The translations under genes and the position numbers were made by a program. Below are positions 11,901 through 24,500 of a DNA stretch of 64,000 nt, one piece after another. The notes under the pieces are model-generated. The model searched no databases and had not been told where the DNA came from. It saw only the letters and a list, made by a program, of their open reading frames with translations. Position 1 is the first letter of the stretch. Every line of letters starts with the position of its first letter. Source of the DNA: Cloeon dipterum (lineage: Eukaryota; Arthropoda; Insecta; Ephemeroptera; Baetidae); the NCBI RefSeq assembly GCF_949628265.1, contig NC_088790.1, forward strand, positions 18,914,545 through 18,978,544, in the 5' to 3' direction.

Positions 11901-13538
11901 CACACCCGGAGCACCTGACACTGACGCGAAGTAAATCGGAAATCATGTCGCCTCTGCGCAACAATGAGTATGTCAACGTCACTGATCTAAACAACTGGCA
12001 AGGAGGGGCCAGCCACCTTAGAGTGCTTCCAATCAATGGACAAAAACATCAGGTAAATTGATCATTTTATTTTCATTCTAAGGAAAGAGATTGATGATTT
12101 GTTTGACAGCACCAGGTGTCCAATGAATTTGAGGCCCTATCCATCGAGGTTCAGAGAAAAGTGAACACCATTGTCAGTGGACTAGGAGTGCGAGAGCGGA
12201 GGAGCAGCTTCAGGAAAGCCATCGACAAAGAGAGTCAGCCTAAAAGCTACGAGAAAATCTGGCCTCAAAAGCTTCCCCTGCCACCAGGAGACCTCAACAA
12301 CCCACAGGTCTATGGAAAAATTCAGACTCCGACCCCGCAGAGGAGCACCAAGAAGCCGGTCCCTGCTGCACGGAAACAACTGAGCCAGCAAGAGCATCTT
12401 CAGCAACTCGCGATGGCGAAGGCTCTGTCGTCGCGCCCTCCTGATCCCAGGGCGGTGGTGGCCAGGTTGTACGGGCCACCATCCTCAGAATTCACGCCAT
12501 CAGACTCTGTTTACGCTCCAATTAATGGAAACGGTAAGTTTCAATTCTGTTATACACACAAGAACTTCTTTATAATTTTTAAAAATTGATAAATAGATAA
12601 AAATAATAATTAAAATCGTTAAAAAGCTGACTCAAGATAGAATGAAATATTTTTCCAAGATATTACGATCAAGATATGTTATCTTATACAAATCTTAAAA
12701 TCTGGTGCCAATTTTTTCTCCAAAACTTCAGTGAGATAATGTTTGTTTTGTTTGAATTTCATTCAAATTATTTTTGTTCATGAACGTGTTAAATGTGACC
12801 GCAGATCAAAAAGAGCAACCCATGGCACCGCCAAGGACCAAGCGTATAGGCCAAGCGGCAGCAAACAATACGTTAGCACAAACTAGCGGGTCAGCTCACG
12901 TGGGGAAAGACCCAATTTACGCCAACGCCAAGCAACTGGACGCTTGGCATGGAGCACCTGGAGTCGATTTGGATACGGTAGCGGCCAGCATTGGCAGATC
13001 TCCAAACTCCACCACTGCTCAAGGTGAGTTTTATAGCACCGACTTGCTGGAATAAAAAATCTGACTGTATAATGTGCTTTACAGAAACATCGGCTGATAA
13101 AGCGGCTTCATTTTCTAAGATGCAGAACAGAACACCGAATTTTAGGACTAAAATGACGCCGACGAAAGGTGAAGCTGACACGTCCCGGATGCATCCTAGT
13201 CCAGACTCTCGATATGGAGGCGAGTTTACTTAGTTGTTAAATATATCTAGGCTTAATTTATATTGCCTAAGATTTAAATAATTATTTCTATAAATTATTG
13301 AGAGAACTGCATAATTAATATAAATTTAATTTATATTACAAAAAAATATTACAATATAGCATAAAAAGTCGCAAAATGACCTTATTTTGATATCTTTGTA
13401 GTGCAATAAATAGTTAGAGCAAAATAACTTATTTTCTATTTTGCAATAGGTACACCTTCAAGTTCCACGTCTCTGTCGAGTCAAAACTACACTCCGAAAG
13501 ATCCACCTCATCAAAGGAGGCAACAGCAATACCTGTAA
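8916..13538 (+). CDS. PTP-PEST-type non-receptor tyrosine phosphatase (PTPN12/18/22 family)
   Basis: Cytosolic phosphatase that dephosphorylates adhesion and signalling adaptors. Exons: 8916-9032, 9104-9212, 9319-9530, 9699-9849, 9909-10114, 10170-10404, 10940-11319, 11552-12052, 12110-12533, 12805-13023, 13085-13168, 13450-13538 (2727 nt, 908 aa). The catalytic domain covers about residues 30-320: KKNRYKDILPFD substrate loop, DYVNANFIKG, WPDHGVP with general acid Asp210, VHCSAGCGRTG with nucleophile Cys242 and Arg248, and the Q-loop QTKDQY at 289-294. The tail (320-908) is Ser/Pro-rich and disordered, with Pro motifs and tyrosines in YxN contexts (YVNV near 610, YANA near 817). It ends in TPKDPP, like the C-terminal homology motif of the PTP-PEST family. 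That ending requires donor 13169 (AAAG|GTGAAG); reading through gives a different, weaker tail. Acceptor 12110 competes with 12116 (a six-base choice). Confidence 0.93.
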
Positions 13539-14596
13539 CTGAGAGAAGACTTGAGCTGTAGACGGTTAGGCAGTAGGCTAAGGAACTTAAATCCCCAAAA
13601 TCAAATCTCTCTGACCTGCATGCATCCAGAAGGAGACTTCATCACCCCCTTTGTGATAGCCCACGTCTTTTTCTTGTTACAATCTCCCTTCCATGGCTCT
13701 TCCGAACTGACTGAAATTTTTATACAAAGTTTTTGAACGTCTTTTTTTCAGCACCGTTTGATTTTCTGTTCTTTTGACTCTTTTTCTTAAGATTGATGTG
13801 ATAAGCGATTGTGTTGGATCAAATAATATTAATTAACTCATCATATTTAGCATTTAGAGCTATTGCGCAGCCACACAAGAGTGACCAGGCACATTTTTAA
13901 AAGCTTTAAATGTTTCACTCTTCTTTGTGTGTTTAGCACATTTTAACTCCCTGGTTATTACTTATAATTCCATGAAGTTGTGAATATACTTAATATGTAA
14001 GTGTGTTATTTATTATCACTTGTGTAAGCAGAGGATACGATTTTCGTCACTTTTTGCTTTTGTAGATTAAATTTGAAGCCAACCATTGTCTGATGGACGT
14101 TAATTGACTCCCAGAATAATTGTATACCCTAGAAGGCCCTCCAGTTAGGATTCGCATAGGATAGATGCAAAATGAAAATGAAACTGCTTGTGATCCTTTA
14201 AAAAGTAAAAGAGTATAATAAATCTTGTTATATTGCAAGAGGAGCATGATTGAGTGTTATCACAGGCAAAAACAAAAATTGCCAATTGTGAATGAGTTAT
14301 ATATGTGTCATTTAAAGGAAGAAATACCATCGAGCGACGCATAAAATATACAGTCGTTGTGTAAGAGTTGATGCTGTGCAATACTCTGCTATATTTTAAT
14401 AACTGTAATTTATTCAACGAGCTGATGGACCTGAATTTAATTAATATTCGGATTCTTGTCTAGAGTACACGATATACCTGGCTCACTAAATTGCTGTGAA
14501 TGCGGTCGATCAGCCCGTTGAGAGTTTGATTAACAATTGAAATTACTGGATGCATTTTCCCACTAGGTTTGTAATGTTTTCCTCTTTATCTAACAA

Positions 14597-14602
14597 AATA
14601 AA
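14597..14602 (+). other. Poly(A) signal AATAAA of the PTP gene
   Basis: Canonical signal about 1.06 kb after the PTP stop, at the end of an AT-rich stretch without open frames. The PTP 3' UTR is therefore probably 13539 to about 14620. Confidence 0.5.
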
Positions 14603-14795
14603 TTCTATTTAAAATTATACAATGAACAGAATGTATTTTTGATGATTTTGATTTGAAATTTATTCCTCCGTTGTGATAAAAAAATATCCGGCTGAAATTT
14701 AAAAAAAAATTGGAGCCTGGGAGCACCGACAAAGTGTATAGGAGCATCAGAAACTGCACTTTTAGTTTCAAAATTAAGTTTATTAAGGGCTAACA

Positions 14796-14890
14796 TTATT
14801 TATTTATTTATTATGGGCTCTTAGCACACCAGTCATCCCTTCCACCTCGTGCTACCAACCTGACAAAGGTCACCACTGCTTGGGACATTG
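14796..14890 (-). mobile_element. Probable 3' end of a 5'-truncated LINE (non-LTR retrotransposon)
   Basis: On the minus strand a GC-richer stretch of about 80 bp with no counterpart in its surroundings runs into GTGCTAAGAGCCCAT and then a (AATA)n tail at 14796-14812. Short microsatellite tails after a compact 3' region are typical of CR1/Jockey-like LINEs. No reverse-transcriptase frame remains, and no target-site duplication could be made out. Confidence 0.35.
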
Positions 14891-14899
14891 ATATCAGAA

Positions 14900-17800
14900 A
14901 TCTTTTATCAGTTAAACAAGCATTTCAATATGTTCATTTTTCTGAAAATATAATTTAGAAATTCTCTCAAAATATTGTTGCTCGAACGCGCTCCAGCGTT
15001 GAACACCCGAGAAATGTTGCTGCGTCCAGCTGATCTCGTCGCAGAATTGAGTTTCGTGATGGACGGACGTGCGAGAAGTGAGCGCTCGCGTTGTATCTAA
15101 ACTGCGATTTCCACCTGACTACGACGACTACACGTAGTACAACACGTACGTTATACGTTAGTGCCGAGGTTGGTGATCACGCAGGCCAGCAGCCGAATTG
15201 GCGGATAACAGGCAAGGACTGAAATCAAACCCTATACCTATAATTTTTATTTGTTGTAATCTTTTGAGTCAAATGATAACAAAGCTTTGTTGGCGTATTG
15301 ATTGCCCTCTTGAAATTATTAAAACTTTCTTTTTCATTTCAATTCGTGGGACACGTTGAGTGGGTATCGCTTTAAAATACATTTATGTATTACATATTCA
15401 GGGAATCGTTCAAAGAGTCGGGGAAATTTCGTCAGCTTTTTACTATCGAAATAGAGGGAGTGAAACGTGTATATAATTACGAAAAAAGGGGCCTGTCTTT
15501 TGTGCCCCGGCCAAAAACGTTTTTTGGTGCTCGTCTCATTTTCGTTCCACCACTGCTCACGTTCTCGCGTTCGCTAATTTGACACAAAGTTAGCCCAAGG
15601 TCAACAGGAAATTCGCCAGAGGATCGCGTTTGTATGATTATTTGACTCTGTAAAAGGCGACGTCGGGCTTCAGACTTGCACAAGGCAAGGGGAGTATAAA
15701 ATTCCTCGCGAGCGTTTTGGGTTTCTCGCTTAAGAAGGCAACGGCTGCATTTTTTTATAGCTGATGACACTGTGTTGACTTGAAAAATATACTCTCAGTC
15801 AGTCTCTCACCAACACGACTCATGATTATTTTACGGCCTCTCGACAGTCTCGACCACCTTGCAAAAACGGCATCACAATCCTTAATTTTATTGCAGGCGA
15901 ATGACCTAAAAAAGGTTTTCGCAGAATTGCAGTTTGCCCAATTTTGTTTTGATTTTAGTTGGCATGTATTCTTATCCATAATTGTTTCACTTCTATTCCC
16001 TTGTTATATTCGTTCCCGTTTTATTAATTTTTGCCTTTTTGGAGTAAAATAAGTAGCAAGACGATAAGAACTGACCTGGTATCTGGAATCGCTTATTTCT
16101 ATCTGTTGTCATGGTGTTTCATGTGTGTTTTCCAACAGAAAACAGCTCACTTCCCTACACAGGCATACTTACCCTTCTTGTTGTTTACCCTTTAAATGCG
16201 TATTTCTCATTGCCGGCGAATATCGTGATGTCGTGAACGTGAACAATAACAATATAAATAAAATTATTATGCTCGGAGAACTCGTTATTAAGCAAGAAGC
16301 GGGAATGATTATTCATTTTATGCAGATGAATGCGTTGTGGGGGCTCGTGCGTTTATTTTATTTTGCCGTGCAGAAATGTGGAATTGCGTACGCATTTCTC
16401 TGCTCTTTGACTCGCCGTGCGCGTCACGTTCCAAAGTTGGGAATAATATAATTAAATATCAATATTATAATAAATCGTAACGCTTTTTACTTGTGCAGAA
16501 AGGCGGAAAACAATTTATTTATAACGTCGATTCGGTTGCCGGTGTGATGCAAATGGGTGTGACAGGGTTTATGGTGTGCGCTGGAACGATAATAGGGCGC
16601 AATGCTATAAACAAGATAAAAACATGCGTTTGACGCTGCAGGGAATATTCCTTTCTTGAAATTATGTTTTAGGCGAAATCTCTGCTGGTTTTAATTTCAT
16701 TTAAACATTTCATGCATGAGATTTTTAGTCTCCAAGTTTTACCACAACACTCAGTCAAAATCAATATTTTAATCATTCTTTAATCTGATGGGTATAAACG
16801 GAAATTTCCTTTAAAGAACCAATCATGGTGTCAATAAATGCCTTGTCCTTTTGTCCTCCATTTACCCTTGTGAAAAATTTATTTCCTTTGTCTCTTTTTA
16901 CCCTCCTAGATTTTTAAATAAATAACTTTGATATTTTTCATAATATAATTTTTTCTTCAATATATTGGCCGTACAATCTCGGGATAAATGCTCTAATTGT
17001 ATTTTCTTATTTAATATCATATACGCTACTATAAATTATTACGTCTTTATAAATTTGTTTGCGGGTAAAAACAGAATTATAAACCTGACAAACATTACAA
17101 GTTATGGTGTACTGCTGCTCTCCAAACTTCTCGCTGTAACAATTATCTGTCTTCAAATATCATTTGCACGAAATTCGCAATTTTGGAAGTTTTCGGAAAA
17201 AAATCTGTAAGAACTCAGCAGTGAGTTAATTTTAATTGTGTTCATAATGGCTTCCTGCCGATAATGTGCTCATTTTCAAGAACCTTGTCACTTTTTGATT
17301 TGTTAAGTGCACCTTCAGGGCGCCTCTGACACTTCAGCTGTAGAGACCGCCCAAATTATTCTACGTAGCATCTTCCTGAACCGACTTTGAGCAATTTTCA
17401 GTCAAGTACGTTTAGTTCTTTTCCCCACGTGCTAAACTGCACATGTGTTCGGCACCCACATGGTTAAAGGTTAATATTCGCCGAGATATTTTATCTGGAG
17501 AGGTTGGATCTTTGTCTTTTTATCAAATTGAGAGTTAATGCCGAATGCACTTGAAACTAAATTTAAAACTTATCGACCGGTGATAAAGGTTCAAGGTTGT
17601 CACGTACCAACAGTGTGGCCGGCCAATGGGATTTGACAGGTGAAGTCTCAATCTAATTATTATTGCTCTACTTGATTGTATCCGTGGTCATGGAACTCGA
17701 GCGATTGAAGAATTGATTTCTTATCTGCAACATTGTCCAATATCATCAGGTGGCGAAATAGCAGACAATGCGTAGTTGAGTTGGTTTAGCTACTTTGTAA

Positions 17801-18460
17801 CTTCTGAACCCAATTAATTGATAAAATGCCTTGTCGCTGATACGTGCGACAGCATTGCATGTTTAGTATTTTCAAAATATGTTAATCATTTTAATTAAAT
17901 TTGATATTTTGCCGCAGTATGTTAGACTAAAACTTGTTTTCTATTTATTTATTTATTTTAATGACGCAATCCAATTTATAATGTTTACGATGGTATTAAA
18001 AGTAGATAAACATAACAAAAATTAAGTTTTGTGGAAATAAAATTTACGTAAATCGTGCAATTCACATAAACAGACAAGGAGCAATTTTCTAGAAGACAAT
18101 TAATTGCTAAGTGGTAACAATTAATCAAAAATTTATATCTCAGTATTTTGTTAAGTCAGCAAATCGTGCCTGATAAACTTAAAGGTGAAAATATAGAATC
18201 AACAATCTTTTATCTGGTAAAATTTTTAGAAATTTGTTAAGAAATTGTTTACAAAGTTTCGATATAAAACTTTTTATATCCTCAGCTATAAACAGAAGAA
18301 GCAACCAGTGGCAGTGGCTGGGGCCTCGCGCGTCGCGTCGCGTACCTAGCTTTTGCAGATGAAAATCAATTGGTGCTGCATGGGTGGCAACAGAGAGCAA
18401 CGAGAAGTGCATCTGCCGCGGCTGATAAGGCTGCTCGAAGGGGGGAGCGCGAGCGAATCA
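14900..18460. other. Non-coding spacer upstream of GPAT
   Basis: About 3.5 kb, mostly AT-rich. There is a GC-richer patch at about 14980-15220 with many CpG-containing words (GCTCGAACGCGCTCC, GTGAGCGCTCGCG) and another at about 15530-15730 that includes a TATAAAA word (15695) without a matching initiator. Either could be a distal promoter or a non-coding first exon. Open frames here (for example 16125-16451) start at non-ATG codons and look random. Confidence 0.4.
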
Positions 18461-18462
18461 CT

Positions 18463-18498
18463 TAATATGAAAGTGCGGCCGCGGCGAGGCAGTCAGTG
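18463..18498 (+). promoter_or_regulatory. Candidate GPAT core promoter
   Basis: A GC-rich block (18300-18490) ends in an initiator-like GTCAGTG, with the A at 18495. A weak TATA-like AATATGAA lies about 30 bp upstream. This would place the start 60 bases before ATG 18556 and only a few bases before the first uORF. Confidence 0.45.
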
Positions 18499-18499
18499 C

Positions 18500-18559
18500 A
18501 TGAGCACCAGCGGCTGCTGAATGAGCACCTCTCGGTCTTTCGCGTGCGCTGCCAGATGA
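18500..18559 (+). promoter_or_regulatory. Two abutting uORFs, the second overlapping the GPAT start
   Basis: uORF1 is 18500-18520 (MSTSGC, TGA). uORF2 begins at the very next base, 18521-18559 (MSTSRSFACAAR, TGA), and its stop overlaps the main ATG 18556 as ATGA. The layout suggests translational control, for example termination-reinitiation onto the acyltransferase frame. If transcription begins at 18495, uORF1 has only a 5-nt leader and would mostly be skipped. Confidence 0.55.
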
Positions 18560-21500
18560 TCTCGGCGATCTTGACCAACATGGGCCTGGTGGAGTATGTC
18601 CTCCTCGGCGCCATTGTTTACTGGCTCTTCGGCAAGTTTTCCAGGTTAATTTTTGTGATTTTCTCTTATAAATCGAAGTTTTTGTTGATTTTTTTTCGTA
18701 TGTTTGAATCCACGTTTAATGACACGTCTTTGCAAAGCATTTTGTAGCCAGAGTGATAAATTACAAGTTTTTGCAACGGAGGAGTAGTTTAAATTTGCAT
18801 TTGGAGGCATTCGAGTGACTGTAGCTTGAATGCAAAAAATATGAGGAATTTCATCGACAATTTTTTTCATTTTGGGCATGAAACAATACATATCCTATTA
18901 TATACTCTGTTAATTTTATAATTTTACTAGCTCTTTACCTTGCTCTGAGTGGCGGATATGACGGCAGCTGCTGTTCAGTTTGAAATCAAACCGCTGGAAA
19001 TGGGTCAATTTGAGATTTCAGAGACCAAACTCAAAACACAATTAATTTCTGACAGTCGTTACATTATTTTTTTTATCTTTTAAATTCTTATAAAATATGC
19101 GATAAATTTTTCAGTTATGTAAACATTATCGTTCAGCCTCTCATATCACATTGCACTTGTAATCTGCACTGCTTGCCTTCACAAAAACAACGCATTCTCG
19201 CTGTTGTAAGTTCCATGTATCTTATATATACACATGTATTGTGATTTCTGAAATGAATTCTATATCGAATCTAGTTGTGCGGAACATTGATGTCAAATGA
19301 AGCGGCAAACCTTGAACTTTCATCGAATTCTTTTGTTCCCAAGAGTTTGCTGCTCTTTGTTCCTTTAGATAATATCAAGTACTGATAATGTTTATAAAAT
19401 TAATTGACTACATCTCTTTCATAATTGAATCTGCACTCCAGAAGTTGCATATTGTTCAATTTGCAACACGTGTCGCACATTCTTATTATCTGGGATTAAA
19501 GTTCAGGAATTCATGAAATGGGATTATTTGCAAGTTTTTAATAGCATCGCTCATTTGGTGCTAATTTTTTTCCCGTGCACTAGCAAATTAATTCTTAAAC
19601 AATTGTGATGCTGAAATTTTAAGTTAACATCATTATATCATTTTGCTAAATCAATATAACCTGCAAGAATGGAAGAATTTGACGCCAACACCTTTCTAAT
19701 TCCCACAAACAAGCAGAGATGATTCCAAATAAGTTTATAAATTAGATTCTCGCCGCTTATCAAATTCAAGACGGACAAATTTTATTGCACTGTTACTTTT
19801 TAATGGCTTAAGCTAGTTAGATTCAACTCAATCTTATATGTTTAAATGAATAAATGGGTCAAAAGTATCGCGTTTCTAGATTTTTTCCTGACGTTTGACC
19901 CGAATTTACTTTTTAATTCAATTAAGAACTGAACCAAGGACCAACAAAAATCAAAGGTGCTGTTTTGTGCGCGACCAAACATGCGTCTAAGAAGTGCCCT
20001 TCGGGTCGGCTGGCATCGCTTCAGTATAGAGACGTTTATTGTTGTTTCTTAGACCACCACGTGCTCGCCGCGAGATTCAATAAATTATCGAGCACGCGTA
20101 TGTTGACAGTAAATAATAAGAGAGCAGCTCGCGGCGGATCTCGCCGCCGCCGTCGTTGTTGGGTCCACCTTCCTTCCCTGGCTTTGCGGCGCTCGCGTTG
20201 AACCCTTTGAGACGCATTACAGATTTATACGCGGCAGAAAAATCTGTGCCAATAGCACACATTGCACGCGGTAAACACCCAGTCTCTCGCTTTATCGAGT
20301 CAAATGCTTGGCATGCTGTGTACTATTGTGCGCGGACGGGCGAGCAAACCACACCAACAGAGCGTTTCCATGCGCGTGTTGCAAAACTGTCGCACGCGTT
20401 TGCCGTGTGTTTCAGTAAAGACGGCAGTTAACAATGGGGTATATGTATTAGATTGGGTTAGTGTTGACCGATTAAATCAATTCTGAACGCAAAATAGGCT
20501 TATAGTTAGTTAGGTTATGTGGAAATATCCTATAAGTTTTGTGTGACAGGAAACACAATCAATTGATTTTTATGTTATTGCATAACGTGTTTTTGAATAT
20601 TTTACAGTATTTTTGGACGTTTCTGTTCCGTTTGTAATTTTGGAGACATTTCCACTCTTACTGTGCATTCTAAAAGCTTGAAAATCTGTCTTCTGCACAA
20701 ACGGATGACGGATGAAGTGGCGATTGAGGTCTCCTATTTTTAGTTAATAATCGCCACCTACTTTAACTGTAAATGGTTGGACTGATTCTTTACACGTCTA
20801 AATTAAGGTTGCACGAAAATTAGCTCTGGAATTGCAGTGATAGAACCGACAATCTGATTTCAACTCCTGACACAGCTCAAAATTTAGAAACCAAATTTAA
20901 TTTTTAGGTTTTTTGCTGAATTATTTTTCAGTTTGTGAACCAGTTTGATTTTTCCCTGACACAGAGTTAAAAAAGTAAAAACAAAAAATATATATGCGCA
21001 TGGTGCTTTTCAAAATAAAAGTTACGTGGTAAAAATCAGACAAATCCTAAGGTACCCAAATATTCTTAAGGACAAAATTTCCGATAAGCGATGAAAGAGT
21101 CCCATGGAAATTTCCATTAATATTCATATTCAGACCCAAGTGTTTCAAATTTGACCTTAATTAGGTATTTCAATTCCAGTAGTATAATACTTGCCGCGCG
21201 GATTGATACAAATCTTTTGTGTCATTACTGTAAGAAGCGCAAAGTTATTAAGACCGAAAAAATTAATTTACTTTTGTCACTTATTACAATTAATGAGAAA
21301 AATAAGGAAATAATGCTAAATTATAAATCAAACATGGATGAGTTGAGGAAATTTCTATTATCAATTCTTCATTGTTTAAATGCTGAAAAACAACTTTTAT
21401 CAGAGCGTTTGGAGATGCTATTTTCGTTGTTTAAGCAAATAATAATAAATATATTTTTCACGTCGGTCTTAAGTTCAAGAGGCATTATTTTTGACGGAGA

Positions 21501-24500
21501 GTAAATCTGTCAAGAGATTAAACTTTGATCTTCGACACACGTAAGCTAAAGAAATCAAGTCGTGGCTATTCTACTTTTCAATCTTATCTTATCGACGTCT
21601 ATATTAAAATCACTTTTGGACCCTTGATAATACCACTTGTATGTCTAGGTATTTTTGTGATTTACATAACGCACCGACTGTAACTTGTTTATTTCGCCAG
21701 AGGAAAATTTGTAAACAGCTCACTGTTATTCTTGTTGCCAGAGGAAGACTATGAACGAATTCAAAGTATTATTATTCATTCTAGCCAGACTTGCCGATCT
21801 TTCATTATAAACTCACATCCAGCTGGCTATTTCCATATTTTTCTTGCCGACGCTGTTGAAAGAGAGTTGACGCGCGCCGATTACTCGTGTCATAGAATGA
21901 TGATCAGCACATTGACCAATGTAATTGTCACGGAATGGGCGATAGCTTGAGTAATTATACAAGCGCACTTTACACTCTCGGCGCAGCTGGGGATAATTAG
22001 AAGTGGTGCTCCAGATAATTTGAGACATCTGCATGTGATCAATGAATGTTATATGGATTACCAAGGCTTAATAACAAAGTCTGCCGCTGCTATTGTTGTA
22101 CTTTAAACTCGCACGCATCTCCTTTCCCACAACGTTTGTCATTATTGCCGTTTGCCTTCTTTTTCAATGGACTTTATGTATGTATTTGGAGTTTGACTTG
22201 CGGCTCAGATTCGCATCGCGGCTGCTTGATGAATTATTGAATTAAATCCCGTCATTGTGTCGAGGCGACAGGAAGTGGAATAACAAACAATTGCCGCACT
22301 TCGAGTGCGGGAAGTGCAATGCAGCTTGCTTTTGTCAACTTCTTACTCGGCACTCGGCCCGCCGACTTATTAATATCGTCGTTCTAATTCGAATCACGGT
22401 CCATTCAAAATTTCAAGGCTGACAGCTTAATCGGAATCTTGTTAAGCACTGAAACGTAATATTGCTGTGAACATTTCCGAAATAAACATCTTAATTCAAT
22501 TATGTTCGATTTTACAAATAAGCAAAATTCGCATGGTGATCAGATTTTTTTCGTTGAAAAGCCATAATATGTATCCTTGTAAATTATTTTTGGTCATCGG
22601 GGAAGAAGACTTGACGGATAAACAATTAGCAAATAAGTCCGAGAGACGCAATCCTTTATATCAAATGTTTATTTGAATCCGTTGCATCGAATCTGAAATA
22701 ATTTTAACCAGCATCAATTTTTCTAAAAATGTTTTCCAAAAAATAAGCAATATAATTTGCCAAAAATGTTTCCAATCATTTGCTACACAATCTCATTAGC
22801 ATTTTTCTAAAACAGCTTGAAAAGAAGAATACAACAAAGTAAATTTGCAAGGTCATTATTATCTCTTATCGACTTTTCTGGGTACATACATCAATTGGCA
22901 TCCAAAAAAAGGCTTTGAAACTGGCCGAATCCGCTGCTAGCAGCCTCTTATGATTTCAAAGCGTTTCTCGATAGTTTTCGGCGAATGGTCAAGTGGCCAA
23001 TTTCGCGAGTCCACACAAACACAAGTCGATAACCTCTGCGCACGGCCACAAACATTTCTAGCTTTTATCGCTCGATCTCCGCGCAATGATATTAGTCCCA
23101 TTGTCAAATAGTTTCCTCATTTCTCTCGCGCACCTTTTATCGCTCACTCTTGTTGTTTTGTTAGCATTTTATCTGTTACTAACCCAATTATAGCTCGAGT
23201 GCTCTATTCTCCGCATCTCTCTAATTCAATGGCATTTTGAAACCGATTAGAATATTTTCCATGCATGTGCTTAAAGGGCTGACAATTTCAGCTCGACTGG
23301 TGAGATGATTCAAAGAGCATATTGCGTAAGCGTGCATGGTGTGTTTATTTTACGGTCACTGCTGACAGAGGTCAAAGACAAAATGCGTGTGAAATCACGT
23401 GCCGCGACATATGCTATAAGTGACCCCCGCTCACAAATTGGTTCAGTCATTCAGATAATGGTATAAACAACAGATCTAAACGATTATTTTTGACCGAATA
23501 ATATTTAGCAAGATTATTTATTTATTTTATTTTGTGATCTAAAGTAGTGTTTGGATTTTAAAAATTCCAATTTTGCATTTTAACTTTAATTATTCCTTAA
23601 ATCTGTTTATTCAATAAAAATCTACAACAATAATTAAAGTGGACACTTCCGATCGATCACACGCCTCAATTGATTTCTTAGAGGAATCAAGTTAATTGAT
23701 ACAACACGTGATTTTCACTTCATAGCGTTGTAACGCACACGTAAACCTTGCAGAGAAAGCGACCTAGCAGATATTGCTGCAGGTGAAACTTATTGCATTG
23801 GGCTGAAAAATTCCCTTTGTTGTGTTAGTCATGCCAATTTTAATCGAGTACCACACAACCCTGCGGTCAACAATATTTTTTTTTTATTCCGATTTGATTG
23901 ATCATACGAGAAAAGCTCAAAGGCTGGCCGATGTTATTGGACGGTGTTGACTGCCCGAAAATGCACTGCAACCTTGTATATTTATGTTAAAAGGTTCCGG
24001 CAATTTTTTCAGACCCATGGCGGACGTGCTAAGCAGCCTGCAGCACATATACCAAAGCTGGGAGCGGCGATGCCACCAAACAAAGCGGCCGCCTCTCAGC
24101 GAGGAGAAGAAGATTTCCGCCCTAGGTCTACGAGCCTACTCGGCGGCCAAAAGAACGGCCCAGAAACAGTTCGAGGAGTCGACCAACGCCAAGGTACGCA
24201 CCCGAGCTGTTGACAATTAAGTCGCTGGCTCGTCTCGACCTTGCAGCACCAAGGCGGTGATGTAACTGGAGTTTGTGATTGCAGTTTCGAGAGAACCAGC
24301 TGTATCGAGCCAAGTCTGCGCCGCTCACCAGCTTCAAGTTCAAAAGCCAAAGGCCGGCGGCCCCTCTCTGCTGCAGTCACTGCGCCCCTGATTCCAGAGT
24401 GAGTTGACACAAAATCAAATTTTTACTTTTTCGCGAGCGATTTGCATCAATTGTGTATGCATTCCAACTAGTGATCTGTGACATTATTGGCACTGCTCAA

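Noticed and set aside
21151-21504. 117-codon AT-rich frame in GPAT intron 1
   Set aside because: It starts at TTG, has the codon composition of its AT-rich surroundings and no recognisable domain.
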